Assembly: GCA_025200525.1 (NCBI GenBank)
Contig: CM045767.1
Coordinates: 121,942,346-122,006,345 of the forward strand
DNA length: 64,000 nt
Source: Camellia lanceoleosa
Lineage: Eukaryota > Streptophyta > Magnoliopsida > Ericales > Theaceae
Direction of reading: 5' to 3'
In this document: positions 31,477 through 41,628 of the stretch, piece after piece
How the letters are laid out: each line of letters begins with the position of its first letter
How positions within the stretch are numbered: the first letter of the stretch is position 1
The notes under the pieces: generated by a model
What the model was told of the DNA's origin: nothing
Seen by the model: the letters and a program-made list of their open reading frames with translations, nothing else
The model's database searches: none
Program-made: the position numbers and the translations under genes

Positions 31477-33207
31477 TTAGGCTAAACTCCAACCTAATCC
31501 ATCAAAAGAGCACCGTGCACCAAATACAGGCGATCTATACCCAACAACATCACTACCGCCACCAGAACCACCATCATCACAATTCCGGCGATTCTCGTAC
31601 CAATATATACAACTCATCCCCACCAACACCTCCGCGATGGCGGCCTCCGCCTTCTCCTTATCGGAAAAATGAAATGTCTGCAGCAACAAAACCGACGGCT
31701 TCGAATCAAACTTCATTTTCTCAAAATTTCTCTCCGCCTGCCACTTCACCGTGTCTTTCGCCATCGGCAAAAGCCACCCCATTAACTCCCTCAACGCCTC
31801 CCTCCACCCCTCCGCCAACGATACGTCATCATCCCCAACCACCGTGGCCCTGGCCCCCACCGCCCTGGCATTTTTGGCCAGCTTTGATTTCACTAACATT
31901 CTTAAATTCTCCGGCAACATCATGTACAAATCTTCACGAGCATCGTCTCCGATCGTCACTGCAGAGTCTAAGTACCTCTCTGCCAATAGAATCACGTTTG
32001 CGTATCGCATTGTGAGCCCCGAACCACCCACCGTCGATGGCCCGGCCGCGTGGAACACCCTGTTCGTAGAACCCAAACACGAGTCTTCTTTCAAAAACAG
32101 CAGCGATTTCTGGCTGTGAAATCGGATCAAACTTCGTTTCGATGTGGTTGGAATTGGACCCGATCGTGAAGTAATCTGTACTTGATCTTTAATGGGTTCG
32201 ATTAAGCAATACTCTGGTTGAAATCTGGTGATATCTTTCTGTTGCGAAGATTTTATGTTTCGCAACGATACGCATGGTAGGAATGAAAGGTAGGGGCCGA
32301 ATACGAGACAAATTCGAGCATAAACGATGCATACTATGCGAGCCATTAGGCCAACGCTCTTGTCGAATGTCTGATTCCATAGTGAAATTTCTCTGAAATG
32401 GCGAACCTGTTTTCTCTGATACGAAATTTTCTTATTGAAGAGATCGAAATTCGTGGGATTCGATTGCAATACTCGGCTATTTAGCTTCCATTGTTTCAGC
32501 TTTCGTTCTGAAACTTCCAATTCAGATAGAGCTTCCAAGGCGGTGTAAAGGCGAGAAGTTGCAGAAACAAGCTTCTCCATCTTGTCAATCCTCTTCTCTG
32601 TATCTTTCGATGCGTATTCCAATTTACCCAAATCAATTATACCCAGTTTGAGATCGGTGTAAACAAGGTCGAATCGATTCAACCCAAAATCAGAACACTT
32701 ATGGCCTAATCGAGCCACCGTGGTGGCGGCTTTATCGAGATCTTCAATCTTCTCGGCACAAGCGAGGCTCAAGAGAAAGACCTCATCCTTGGAATTCAAA
32801 AAGGCTACGCCTTTCGATTTCGTGACCTCTTTTTTGAGTTTCACAAGTTCAATGTCATCGAGAGATTTGTAGAGAGAAACCAATCGAGACATGGTTTTAG
32901 CGGTCTCGAATGAGAGAATTCCGAGGTAGTGGGTTGCAGAAGAAGAGCGCTTGGATTCGGCGGCAAGAGAGCGTTTGAGGTTATCGCCAACGCGAGAGCC
33001 GACTTCGGAGAGCCAACCCATTGTGTTGTCAAAAACCATCAACAATGGGTTGGTCCTTTTGATGAATTTGTATTTGTTTGCTCTTTTAGTTTTTGGTGTT
33101 TTGGATTTGGGTGGAGATTGGGAGGGAGAGAGAGGGAGAGTTGGGGAAGGGGATGAGGAGGATGGGGTGGGAGATGGAGGAGGGGAGTATAGGGGGTGGA
33201 GGTTCAT
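31477..33207 (-). CDS. DUF3475/DUF668 protein, PSK SIMULATOR 1-like
   Basis: An intact single-exon frame of 576 codons. Residues about 95-151 form DUF3475 (LGILSFETAKTMSRLVSLYK...DEVFLLSLACAEK), followed by a helical middle, then DUF668 at about 392-480 (TVGGSGLTMRYANVILLAER, DDAREDLYMMLP). This pair defines the PSK SIMULATOR family; Arabidopsis PSI1-3 promote growth and are tied to phytosulfokine signalling. No PSI-type N-myristoylation start (MGxxxS) is present. The first ATG gives 56 Pro/Ser- then Lys-rich residues before MVFDNTMGWLSEVG; shorter family members begin near that second Met (33037-33039), so either start is possible. C-terminal part is Gly-rich. It is the only host gene here without lesions. 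Confidence 0.9.
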   Translation of the reverse strand: MNLHPLYSPPPSPTPSSSSPSPTLPLSPSQSPPKSKTPKTKRANKYKFIKRTNPLLMVFDNTMGWLSEVGSRVGDNLKRSLAAESKRSSSATHYLGILSFETAKTMSRLVSLYKSLDDIELVKLKKEVTKSKGVAFLNSKDEVFLLSLACAEKIEDLDKAATTVARLGHKCSDFGLNRFDLVYTDLKLGIIDLGKLEYASKDTEKRIDKMEKLVSATSRLYTALEALSELEVSERKLKQWKLNSRVLQSNPTNFDLFNKKISYQRKQVRHFREISLWNQTFDKSVGLMARIVCIVYARICLVFGPYLSFLPCVSLRNIKSSQQKDITRFQPEYCLIEPIKDQVQITSRSGPIPTTSKRSLIRFHSQKSLLFLKEDSCLGSTNRVFHAAGPSTVGGSGLTMRYANVILLAERYLDSAVTIGDDAREDLYMMLPENLRMLVKSKLAKNARAVGARATVVGDDDVSLAEGWREALRELMGWLLPMAKDTVKWQAERNFEKMKFDSKPSVLLLQTFHFSDKEKAEAAIAEVLVGMSCIYWYENRRNCDDGGSGGGSDVVGYRSPVFGARCSFDGLGWSLA

Positions 33208-33389
33208 TTGGGAGGAGGAAGGGAAGGGACGCGTTTGGACAGATGGAGTTGGGGATGTTAAGTAAGCGGGAAAATTGACATCTCGGTGCAGTTGTGAAAT
33301 GGAGAAAAATGGTAAATAACAATAATCAAGTTTAAAAATACATAACTAAATTAACAAAAATTTTACTAGAAAAAAAAAAAAAAAAAAAA
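33208..33389 (-). promoter_or_regulatory. 5' flank of the DUF668 gene
   Basis: On the gene strand, a CT-rich stretch lies on either side of the first ATG (33110-33240), typical of plant leaders. Upstream is AT-rich with an A-run at 33370-33389. I find no convincing TATA box. Confidence 0.35.
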
Positions 33390-33630
33390 GCCACAATAGA
33401 GTAAGGCTATGAATGAGATCTTTAATAAAATTAAGAAGAAATTACAAATTAGTGGGATAGTATGATGGTGTAAATTTTCTGTGTATGGTACTAATCTTTC
33501 GTGTGTTAGAATTGCATTAAAAAAATTCTATCTATAGTGTAATTATTTTTTTTATTATACCACTAATTTATAATTTCTCATTAAATTAATGAGCCGTGAG
33601 TCTCATGTCCATATGGGTATAAGGCTCGGT
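33390..33630. mobile_element. foldback MITE (candidate)
   Basis: AAGAAATTACAAATTAGTGG (33436-33455) and its inverted match CCACTAATTTATAATTTCTC (33562-33581) extend on both sides. Flanks GTAAGGCT (33401) and ATAAGGCT (33619) may be an 8-bp duplication with one mismatch, but the exact ends are unsure. Confidence 0.4.
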
Positions 33631-34174
33631 TCATATATATATTTTTTTGTGAATAGTTTAAAATTTTGTTTGTAATTTTATTAAGGATCTTTTGAATATT
33701 TTTTTGATGTTATCTAATATTTTATTTTTATTTTTCAGTCTTAGGCATAAGGAGATGAGATTGGAATTATAAATGAACCATTTACTTGTATTTAGATGTT
33801 TCAAAATATAATAAGAAATAAAATTATATGTAATATTTTATTTTTATTTTTATATAGACCATGGCCCTGCTTATATTTATTTTGTTCAGTATTTAATTTT
33901 GGTGTTCCAAACAATAATAAGATGACATGATAGAATTAATTAGGATTATCAAAACTCTACATATAATTATAGATTTAAATTTTGTTAAAAGTAAAATAAT
34001 ATTCCTCAACAGAAATTATCACATGGATCTGAAATAATACATAATTGTGTCGGGTAATGAGAAAACTAGTCTAAGATCTCTATCTCATTTTTAGTAATGA
34101 AAGAAATCTACAATATTATTTTGTGGTGTCTAAGGTTCCTCACCCACTCCCATATATCTCACCCACCAAAATGA
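33631..34174. other. intergenic, nothing recognised
   Basis: AT-rich; no gene. Confidence 0.5.
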
Positions 34175-34219
34175 GTCCTACTGAACCCTAATACCTATTT
34201 TTGTATTCCCTCTCCTCTT

Positions 34220-34271
<52 letters not shown>

Positions 34272-34623
34272 CCATTCCCACCACCACCTTCATGTCCATA
34301 CTCATCTCCGATCTTTGCTCGTCTCGCCGGAAACTTCCATCTCCAAATTCTCTTAACAAGGCCACAGGTGAAGGAGGAGAATGACGTATGGTGGAAGGAG
34401 TCAATGGAGAAGCTCCAGAATATCAGAATATTGGCACATATCGATTCTGGGAAAACGACTCTAATGGAGCGAATTCTATTATATACGGAAAGAATTCATG
34501 AGATTCATGAGGTTTAGAGGGAAAGATGGAGTTAAGGTGAAAATGGACTCGATGGATTTGGATAGAGAAAATGGGATTACTATATAGTCTGTAGCTACTT
34601 ACTGTACTTGGAAAGGGTATCAG
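34175..34623 (+). pseudogene. mitochondrial elongation factor G-like, leader and one exon
   Basis: After a CT-rich leader shared with 1-219, codons from 34389 read [20 protein letters not shown], then [20 protein letters not shown], the P-loop (G1) region of plant mitochondrial EF-G. One extra T near 34509 shifts the frame; the next part continues [20 protein letters not shown] and meets a TAG (34595-34597) before SVATYCTWKGYQ. It stops at CAG/GTATGA (34623/34624), a plausible splice donor. No later exon (G2-G5) follows. The transit-peptide part is missing, since the leader joins the body a few codons after its ATG. A truncated, dead copy. Confidence 0.85.
34224..34265. repeat. (CT)n microsatellite
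   Basis: About 20 CT units in the pseudogene leader, shared with 50-89. Confidence 0.95.
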
Positions 34624-35853
34624 GTATGATTTTTTGACTGTTTGGTTACTGAGATTATGTTGAAATTTTCAAAAATGTGAAAAATGATATTTTTTAGCCT
34701 TTAGGTTGTTTTCGCCCGAGAAATTTCAATACTCTGTGAACAAACATAGAGAAATTTGTGCTAAAATTTCTCTGGTTTGATTAAAATAATTTTCTCTAGT
34801 GATCTTATGTATCTTGATATATGTACGTTATGTATTTGTATAAATGTTTACTTTTCTGTTTAGTTAGTTTTGTTTTCATTAATTTTAAAGTAGCTCTTTT
34901 TGATTTGTAAATGATCTTATATATGTAATAGTGATCTGCTTGATGATCTATATGGAATGATAAACAAGTATTAGAATGAAACTGAATTTTGATTTAGATT
35001 GTTGGTGGAAGTGAATTTCACCTCATTTACATACTAAAGGGAGTATTTTTTTTTTCTGGATGGTGATGATAAGGTATTGGAACTTGAGATTGTGAAGAAT
35101 TTTGAGAAAGAGGTGATTTTCTCTGGGAAGAAATTTTCTAGGAAGAAATTTCTAGAGAAATTTTCCGAGAAGTCCAAAATTTCTCCAAACTTCCCACTCT
35201 CTAGAAAATTTCTCTGAATTTTTCTACACAATGTCTAAAGAAATTCTCTCAATTGAATTTTTTCTAGATCGTTATTGAGTATTTTTTATATTATAAAATC
35301 TTAATATCAGGGATTTAAAAAAATATATATATATTTTACAGATATAGAATAATTACTTCATAAACTAAAACTTGCCACGCACCAATAAAATAAAATAATT
35401 AAATAAATAAATAAATATAAAAAATGAAAGAGATAGGGTCTATAGTTTGGAGTCGACTGCCATGGCATTAAAATCTCGTTACGTCGGTTGGAAACTGTTT
35501 GTTGTGTTCATGTGAGACTTATTGGATACCGTCTATGAGATAGATTTCTAATATTAATATGATGGAAATTAAAAAACAAAAAACAAAAAAATTCTGGTTT
35601 TGACCAGATAATAAATTAAATCTTAAATTTTTAATTATTTTAATTAAAATACTTAAATTTTAAAATTATATCAATTAATTATTTATTTTGTTAGTGAAAA
35701 ATACAATAAATTAAATAAGATAAGAATTGAATCGATTTAATTTTTTATATGAATAATATAGACTATATAAAATGAACGATTTACATTATCAAAATAAAAT
35801 TTATGATAAATCTCACGATTGTAGACAGTATCGTCCAATTCAAATAGTGGAGT
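34624..35853. other. AT-rich region without a gene
   Basis: Begins with sequence that may be the intron of the EF-G-like copy. 35100-35225 is rich in GAGAAATTT/AAATTTCTC, giving several short inverted repeats. 35640-35815 resembles 42100-42300 (TTAATTTTTTATATGAAT, AAAATGAACG, TTATGATAA), a dispersed repeat. No further EF-G exon found. Confidence 0.5.
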
Positions 35854-35858
35854 AGAAG

Positions 35859-36428
35859 TGTGGGAATATATTTTCTGAGTACCAACACGTGGCAAGGTGA
35901 CACCGACGTGTCAGCCGAGGTGCTACGTGTCCTGGTCGTAATGCCGAGGTGATCTCGGTTAGGCCGAGGTTATCTCCGAAGATATCGGAATCCGAGATAA
36001 GTGGATGAGGGACAAGAGTCCTAGAATGAAGAGGGAACTCAACCTGGATATGGACAAGAGTCCTAGATTGGGAGAAGACTTCAGTTTGGGTAAAGATAAG
36101 ACTCTTAGAGAGTTTATCCTGATCCCACTGGGAGTCCCAGATTAGCAGTAATCCTAAGTCCATTAGGGCCAGGCTCCTATTGGGATTAGGATTGTATTGG
36201 CTATAAAAGAGAGGCACCCCCATGGGTCTAAGGTATGCTTTTGATACTCAAGCTTGTGAGTTTAGCACTTGATTTATCTTTGAGAGATATACTGACTTGA
36301 TCGTCGGAGTGCCCGGGTCGAAACCACCATGATTCTTATATTTCATGCGTGTCAGTCGGTGCCATCTATTCTCGCCGGTTTTCCACCGGTTACTAAGCGG
36401 GCAGTGTGGTCGGAAAATCACCCACACA
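35859..36428 (+). repeat. gypsy-B 5' LTR
   Basis: TGTGGGAATATATT start and CCCACACA end. TATA box TATAAAAG at 36201-36208 within TTGGCTATAAAAGAGAGG. Internal direct repeats include CAAGAGTCCTAGA twice (36011 and 36056) and GCCGAGGT several times. Confidence 0.93.
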
Positions 36429-36430
36429 AT

Positions 36431-36449
36431 TTGGCGCCGTCTGTGGGAA
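36431..36449 (+). other. gypsy-B primer binding site
   Basis: TTGGCGCCGTCTGTGGGAA, two bases after the LTR end; the standard site for many plant Ty3-gypsy elements. Confidence 0.85.
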
Positions 36450-36463
36450 AGAAAGGAGAATAG

Positions 36464-36785
36464 ATGGCCAATGACGGACAGAAGGATCGGATTGAAGACA
36501 AACACACCTGCTGGGAGTGGGAGACCTATCGACCTCGACACTGAAGGGGACGACCGCAACACAGAAACTCGTGACCAGAGTCACGGAGTGAAAGACGCCG
36601 GCCAGGAAGGTGACGCATCAAAGACAACAAATCAAAGCGGATACTACAACAAAGATGACCTCCAGGTAGGGAAGGATAAATACCTGCGGATGAACGAAGA
36701 CCCTTCCAGAAGGAATGCAAAGACAGGGGGCATGAGCACTCCCAAAGAGATGACATTCAAGTATAGAAGAGCTCAGCCTAAGTGA
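36464..36785 (+). pseudogene. gypsy-B gag-like start
   Basis: An ATG at 36464 opens a 21-codon frame. The neighbouring frame is open to 36785 and codes for a hydrophilic, Asp/Lys/Gly-rich stretch (GRPIDLDTEGDDRNTETRDQ) with no domain I recognise. Position after the primer site suggests the N-terminal end of gag. Confidence 0.4.
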
Positions 36786-37020
36786 GCAGATCCTGGATTC
36801 CAGATCCCGGATCCGATAAGACATCATTTCGGCCTAGATGAGTAGGCCCGAGAAGACGAGAGCTCAGCCTAAGTGAGCAGATCCCAGACTCCAGATCCCG
36901 GATCCTAGAAGACATGATCTCGGCCTAGATGAGTAGGTCCGAGAAAAGAAGAGCTCAAACCGAGTGAGCAGATCTAAGAAGATAAGATCTCGGAGCTTAA
37001 GTCCGAGAAGAGAAGAGCAC
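36766..37020. repeat. about 92-bp tandem repeat, 2.8 units
   Basis: AGAGCTCAGCCTAAGTGAGC recurs at 36766 and 36859, with a diverged AGAGCTCAAACCGAGTGAGC at 36949. Units share CCAGATCCCGGATCC and CGGCCTAGATGAGTAGG. Confidence 0.85.
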
Positions 37021-37110
37021 AATAAGCAAATCTAAGATCCCAGAGGATAAAAAGGAAACACACAAGATCAGACTAAAGTTGGCCGGGTTGAAAACCCCGG
37101 CCTAAATCCA

Positions 37111-37727
37111 AAGATAATGCTTAACCAAAGTTAAGCCGAGATGATGTTTAACCGTAGTTAAACTAAGAAGATGCTTAACAGTAGTTAAGCCAAGAAGATG
37201 CTTAACTGTAGTTAAGCCGAGAAGATTCTTAACTGTAGTTAAGCCAAGAAGATGCTTAACAGTAGTTAAGCCGAGAAGATGCTTAACTGTAGTTAAGCCG
37301 AGAAGATTCTTAACTGTAGTTAAGCCAAGAAGATGCTTAACAGTAGTTAAGCCGAGAAGATGCTTAACTGTAGTTAAGCCGAGAAGATTCTTAACCGGGT
37401 TAAGTTAAGAAGATGCTTAACAAAGAGTTAAGCCGAGAAGATGCTTAACCGTAGTTGCCGAGAAGATTCTTAACCGGGTTAAGCCAAGAAGATGCTTAAC
37501 AAGAGTTAGGTCGAGAAGATGCTTAACCGTAGTTAAGCCGAGAAGATTCTTAACCGGGTTAAGCCGAGAAGATTCTAACCGGTTAAGCCAAGAAGATGCT
37601 TAAAGAGTTAGTCGAGAAGATGCTTAACCGTAGTTAAGCCGAGAAGATTCTTAACCGGGTTAAGTTAAAAGATGCTTAACAATAGTTAAGCCGAGAAGAT
37701 TCTTAACCGGGTTAAGACCAAAGATTC
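37111..37727. repeat. 27-bp hairpin minisatellite, about 23 units
   Basis: Unit form: GATGCTTAACTGTAGTTAAG plus CCGAGAA. Each unit contains GCTTAAC-tgta-GTTAAGC, a 7-bp stem with 4-base loop. The first part shows a higher-order period of 81 bp made of two GATGC units and one GATTC unit. From about 37440 units carry many one-base losses. Confidence 0.95.
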
Positions 37728-38335
37728 CTTAACACTTGTTGAAATTTGTAGCAATTTACAAGTTGTTGAGTCAAAACCATTCCTTAACGCTTGTTGAAAT
37801 TTGTAGCAATTTACAAGTTGTTGTTAAGTGAAAGATTCCTTAACACTTGTTGAAATTTGTAGCAATTTACAAGTTGTTGAGTGAAACCATTCCTTAACGC
37901 TTGTTGAAATTTGTAGCAATTTACAAGTTGTTAAGCTGACAAAGATTCCTTAACACTTGTTGAAATTTGTAGCAATTTACAAGTTGTTGAGCTGAAACCA
38001 TTCCTTAACGCTTGTTGAAATTTGTAGCAATTTACAAGTTGAAGATAGAACGAGATCATTGTCTATCGCTTGTTGAAATTTGTAGCAATTTACAAGTTGA
38101 AGATAGACCGAGATCATTGTCTATCGCTTGTTGAAATTTGTAGCAATTTACAAGTTGAAGATAGACCGAGATCATTGTCTATCGCTTGTTGAAATTTGTA
38201 GCCATTTACAAGTTGAAGATAGACCGAGATCATTGTCTATCGCTTGTTGAAATTTGTAGCAATTTACAAGTTGAAGATAGACCAAGATCATTGTCTATCA
38301 CTTGTTGGAATTTGTAGCAATTTACAAGTTGGTTA
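37728..38335. repeat. 55-59-bp hairpin minisatellite, about 11 units
   Basis: Every unit has CTTGTTGAAATTTGTAGCAA then TTTACAAG. CTTGT/ACAAG and AAATT/AATTT pair around TGTAGC, a stem of ten base pairs with a two-base bulge. Early units begin CATTCCTTAACG or GATTCCTTAACA, later ones GATCATTGTCTATCG, so two sub-families are joined head to tail. Stray single units lie at about 38384, 39200, 39585 and 39643. Confidence 0.93.
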
Positions 38336-38814
38336 AAAACGAGATGATCCTTAACCGAAGTTAAGCCGAGGTGATGTTTTTACATGTTGAAATTTGTAGC
38401 AAAGGTGAAGGTTTATATATGATATTTTAATCGTCTGTTAAAATTTGTAACAATTTACAGGTTAAAGAGAAATTTGTTTAAACACTTGTTGAAATTTGAG
38501 AAAAGTTTATAAGTATATATACTTGTTGAAATTCATGAAAAGTTTGCAGGTCAGTGGCTTGCCGAAGTAAAGTTTGTAGTTATTATACCCGAGGTATGTA
38601 ACCCCGAGAAGATTGCACAAAGAAGGCAAAGAATGAAAGGTACGCAGAATATTCTAAGTATAGAATCATACGAAGGCAATCAAGAAAAGACAAAAGCACA
38701 AGCATTCAGAGAAGGAAAGTTGAATTAGACATTCAAGAACAAAGGGGCACATCGGCCATATGCAGAGCTTACATTGTCTAAAGGTACAAGAGTACAAACG
38801 ACAAGGAAGGAATG

Positions 38815-39200
38815 ATGCTTAACCGAAGTTAAGCCGAGATGATGCTTAACCGAAGTTAAGCCGAGATGATGTTTAACCGAAGTTAAACTGAGGTGATGCT
38901 TAACTGAAGTTAAGCCGGGATGATGTTTAACCGAAGTTAAACTGAGGTGATGCTTAACTGAAGTTAAGCCGGGATGATGTTTAACCGAAGTTAAACGGAG
39001 ATGATGCTTAACTGAAGTTAAGCCGAGATGTTGTTTAACCGAAGTTACGCCGAGATGATGTTTTACCGAAGTTAAACTGAGGTGATGCTTAACCGAAGTT
39101 AAGCCGAGATGATGTTTAACAGAAGTTAAACGGAGATGATGCTTAAACCGAAGTTAAGTCGAGATGATGTTTAACCAAAGTTAAAACAAAATGATGTTTA
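38815..39200. repeat. 27-bp hairpin minisatellite, second array, about 14 units
   Basis: Units of GATGATGCTTAACCGAAGTT plus AAGCCGA alternate with GATGATGTTTAACCGAAGTT plus AAACTGA. Both keep the stem: GCTTAAC/GTTAAGC in one, GTTTAAC/GTTAAAC in the other. The compensating changes preserve pairing. Confidence 0.93.
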
Positions 39201-41066
39201 AACACTTGTTGAAATTCTGAGAGAATTTACAAGTTAAAGAGTGCACAAAGTTAAATGTCAGCAAAAGATTCGCCGGAGTCAAAACGTCGTTTTGATTAGA
39301 ACAGAACCACTAAGTGCACGCCAAAAGTGGTGACCAGAATTGTGAAAGGAATAAATGTTTCAAGAAACAGTGATGATAGTTTGCAAAGGCCAAGAGAAAG
39401 AGGGTCTAAAGGAGGTGAATTAAATACCAGAAGTTTTAATACATCGACAAAAGAAGAACACATCAGGTCTGTGACTACAAGACGAAAGTTAACTTCCTAA
39501 TGTGATCCTAAGTGCAACTTATGATCACATTAGGGGGCAGGGAGAAGGTGCAAGGGAAGGAATGATAATTAAAAAGCAAGGAATACTTGTTGAAATTTTT
39601 TGAGCAAATTACAAGATGAGTTAACCGAAGATTATGAAGTCTACCACTTGTTGAAATTTGTAGCAATTTACAAGTTTGGTATAGCTGAGATAACACTGAA
39701 AGACGTTTCCGAGATATGATCATCCGAGATGACCAACTAGTTTGTTAAGAGCTGAGAAGATTGGCAAGTACAAAAATGAAGACCTTAGAGAACTGAGATG
39801 ATGAAAGCAAGAACGTCGGACCGATCCGCTGATTTAACGACGATGGTTCACCTCGGCGATCAATTTGAGGAGCTTCTCACCGTTATCTCGGCATCAATTT
39901 CAAGAAGGAAGCAAAACTACTTGGCATCACAAGGTTGTGTCTCACCCCAAAAGACAGCTTGAAAGAACTTCAAGAGTCTTCACCACGAGCTCAGCATCAA
40001 TCTCCTGAAGAGTTTGATCAAAGCTCTTCTCGGCGATTGGCACCTCAGAGATTGAAAACAAGAATCTGGAAAAAGACACAGAAAACAATTCGTAATCAAG
40101 AATGATGATAAAGCTATCAGGAAATCAAGACAAAAAGATTGCACAGGTGTGTCAAACCAAAAACAGTGGCAGAAATCAGCAGATATATGAACAGTGTGTA
40201 TTCAAGAAAGATGATTTGGAAACAACGGGTAAAACAGCAATGGTGGTTAACAATGAAGCAGAGCTTCTTGGAAAGCAACAAGAAATAAAACCTGGAGGAA
40301 CAGTGGCTTACTAGAAAGAGGGAAGCCGGAATGAGAATTGCCGAAGTCTGACGACGGATGCGAAAATGACAAAATGACGAAAGCTTCATCGGCGGAAAGG
40401 AACGAAGACAGTTGCAGAGCTTGAAAGCTTGGAACAATGACAGATTTAAGCAAAAGAGCTAGAAAGGAAAAAAGCTAGAGGATTGAATGTAAAAAGAGAA
40501 AAATCAGAGTCAAGAAGACGACAAAGTTCAAGAATAAAGCTAAGTGCACAGGCACTAAGTAAGTAAATGAAGAAACAAGAAAGTAATGGCCCAGGCACGA
40601 TGCTAGCAACAGAAAGTGGATATGGCAAGAACAGTGCCAGGCATTCAAACAATTCAAAACTTGAAAATAGACGAAAATAGAAGGCAACAGAGGGCAAGTA
40701 AACGGATTCAGAAGGGTTATGAAAGATTGAGCTTAATAAAAGAGTTTATGAACCTACCAAGATAAGTGAACGCCGATATGAAGATCGCCAGAGTCAAATA
40801 GATGATCGAAATCGAACTCACCAGAGAGTGTGAGTAGAGCTTGCAAAGCTCTTGGAGTTTACTTAATTAATGGAACCGTAACCTCGGCTAGGAGGTATGG
40901 TCCCGAGTAGCATGGGAAGCATGAAGCTTGATACTTGATAGAAGTAGAGAGTAGAGTCCAGGAAACTTTGAGGCCGGCGAGTTTGATCTCGGACTGAGGG
41001 GCACAGATGAACGATCAGTGTAGGTGCCATCACCTCGTAATGCCGAGGTAATAGAACCTAGGGGCG
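39201..41066 (+). other. gypsy-B 3' internal region, unassigned
   Basis: About 1.9 kb, purine-rich on the plus strand (AAGAAG, GAAAG, CAAGA strings) with no recognisable protein in any frame; minus-strand frames here are hydrophobic by-products of the purine bias. Blocks such as CTCGGCGATCAATTTGAGG/ CTCGGCATCAATTTCAAG (39852-39903) hint at old repeats. The likely primer for plus-strand synthesis is CCTAGGGGCGCTAGGG near 41057-41072. Confidence 0.5.
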
Positions 41067-41623
41067 CTAGGGAATATATTTTCGAGTACCAACACGTGGC
41101 AAGGTGACACCGACGCGGTCACCGAGGTGCTACGTGTCCCGGTCAGAATGCCGAGGTGATCTCGGTTAGGCCGAGGTTATCTCCGAAGATATCGAATCCG
41201 AGATAAGTGGATGAGGGACAAGAGTCCTAGAATGAAGAGGAACTCAACTCGATATGGACAAGAGTCCTAGATTGGGAGAAGACTTCATTTGGGTAAAGAT
41301 AAGACTCTTAGAGAGTTTATCCCGATCCCACCGAGTCCCAGATAGCAAGAATCCTAAGTCCATTAGGCCAGCTCTATTGGGATTAGGATTGTATTGGCTA
41401 TAAAAGAGAGGCACCCCATGGGTCTAAGGTATGCTTTTGATACTCAAGCTTGTGAGTTTAGCACTTGATTTATCTTTGAGAGATATCGACTTGATCGTCG
41501 GAGTGCCCGGTGGTCGAAACCACCGCTGATTCTTATATTTCACAGGTGTCACCAAAAGCCATCTATTCTCGCCAAAGGTTTCCAAATGGTTACTAAAAGG
41601 CGTGGTGGAAAATCACTCACACA
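41067..41623 (+). repeat. gypsy-B 3' LTR
   Basis: Matches the 5' LTR along its length, ends CTCACACA, TATA box at 41399-41406. It differs mainly by one- and two-base losses in doublets (for example GAGGAACTC for GAGGGAACTC) and by odd substitutions in the last 100 bp. Confidence 0.92.
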
Positions 41624-41628
41624 AGAAG

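Larger units (their letters stand above)
35859..41623 (+). mobile_element. gypsy-B: non-autonomous LTR element filled with minisatellites
   Basis: A complete 5.8-kb element with LTRs of 570 and 557 bp, a perfect 5-bp duplication AGAAG (35854-35858 and 41624-41628), and a clear primer binding site. No protease, RT, RNase H or integrase remnant is present. A short gag-like frame follows the primer site; then four tandem arrays, three with hairpin-forming units, and about 1.9 kb of unassigned sequence. The primer site and LTR style are like gypsy-A, so a Tat-type parent probably mobilised it. Confidence 0.9.

Noticed and set aside
31443..32119. Plus-strand frames of 122-190 codons over the DUF668 gene
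   Set aside because: Opposite-strand shadows of the intact minus-strand gene; Pro/Ser/His-rich without domains.
37111..39200. CRISPR-like array (regular short repeats with dyad symmetry)
   Set aside because: Units are directly adjacent with no unique spacers, there are no cas genes, and the array lies within a plant LTR element.
40117..40697. Hydrophobic minus-strand frames in gypsy-B (possible membrane protein)
   Set aside because: Leu/Phe/Ser bias follows from a purine-rich plus strand; several overlapping frames look alike and none has a known domain.
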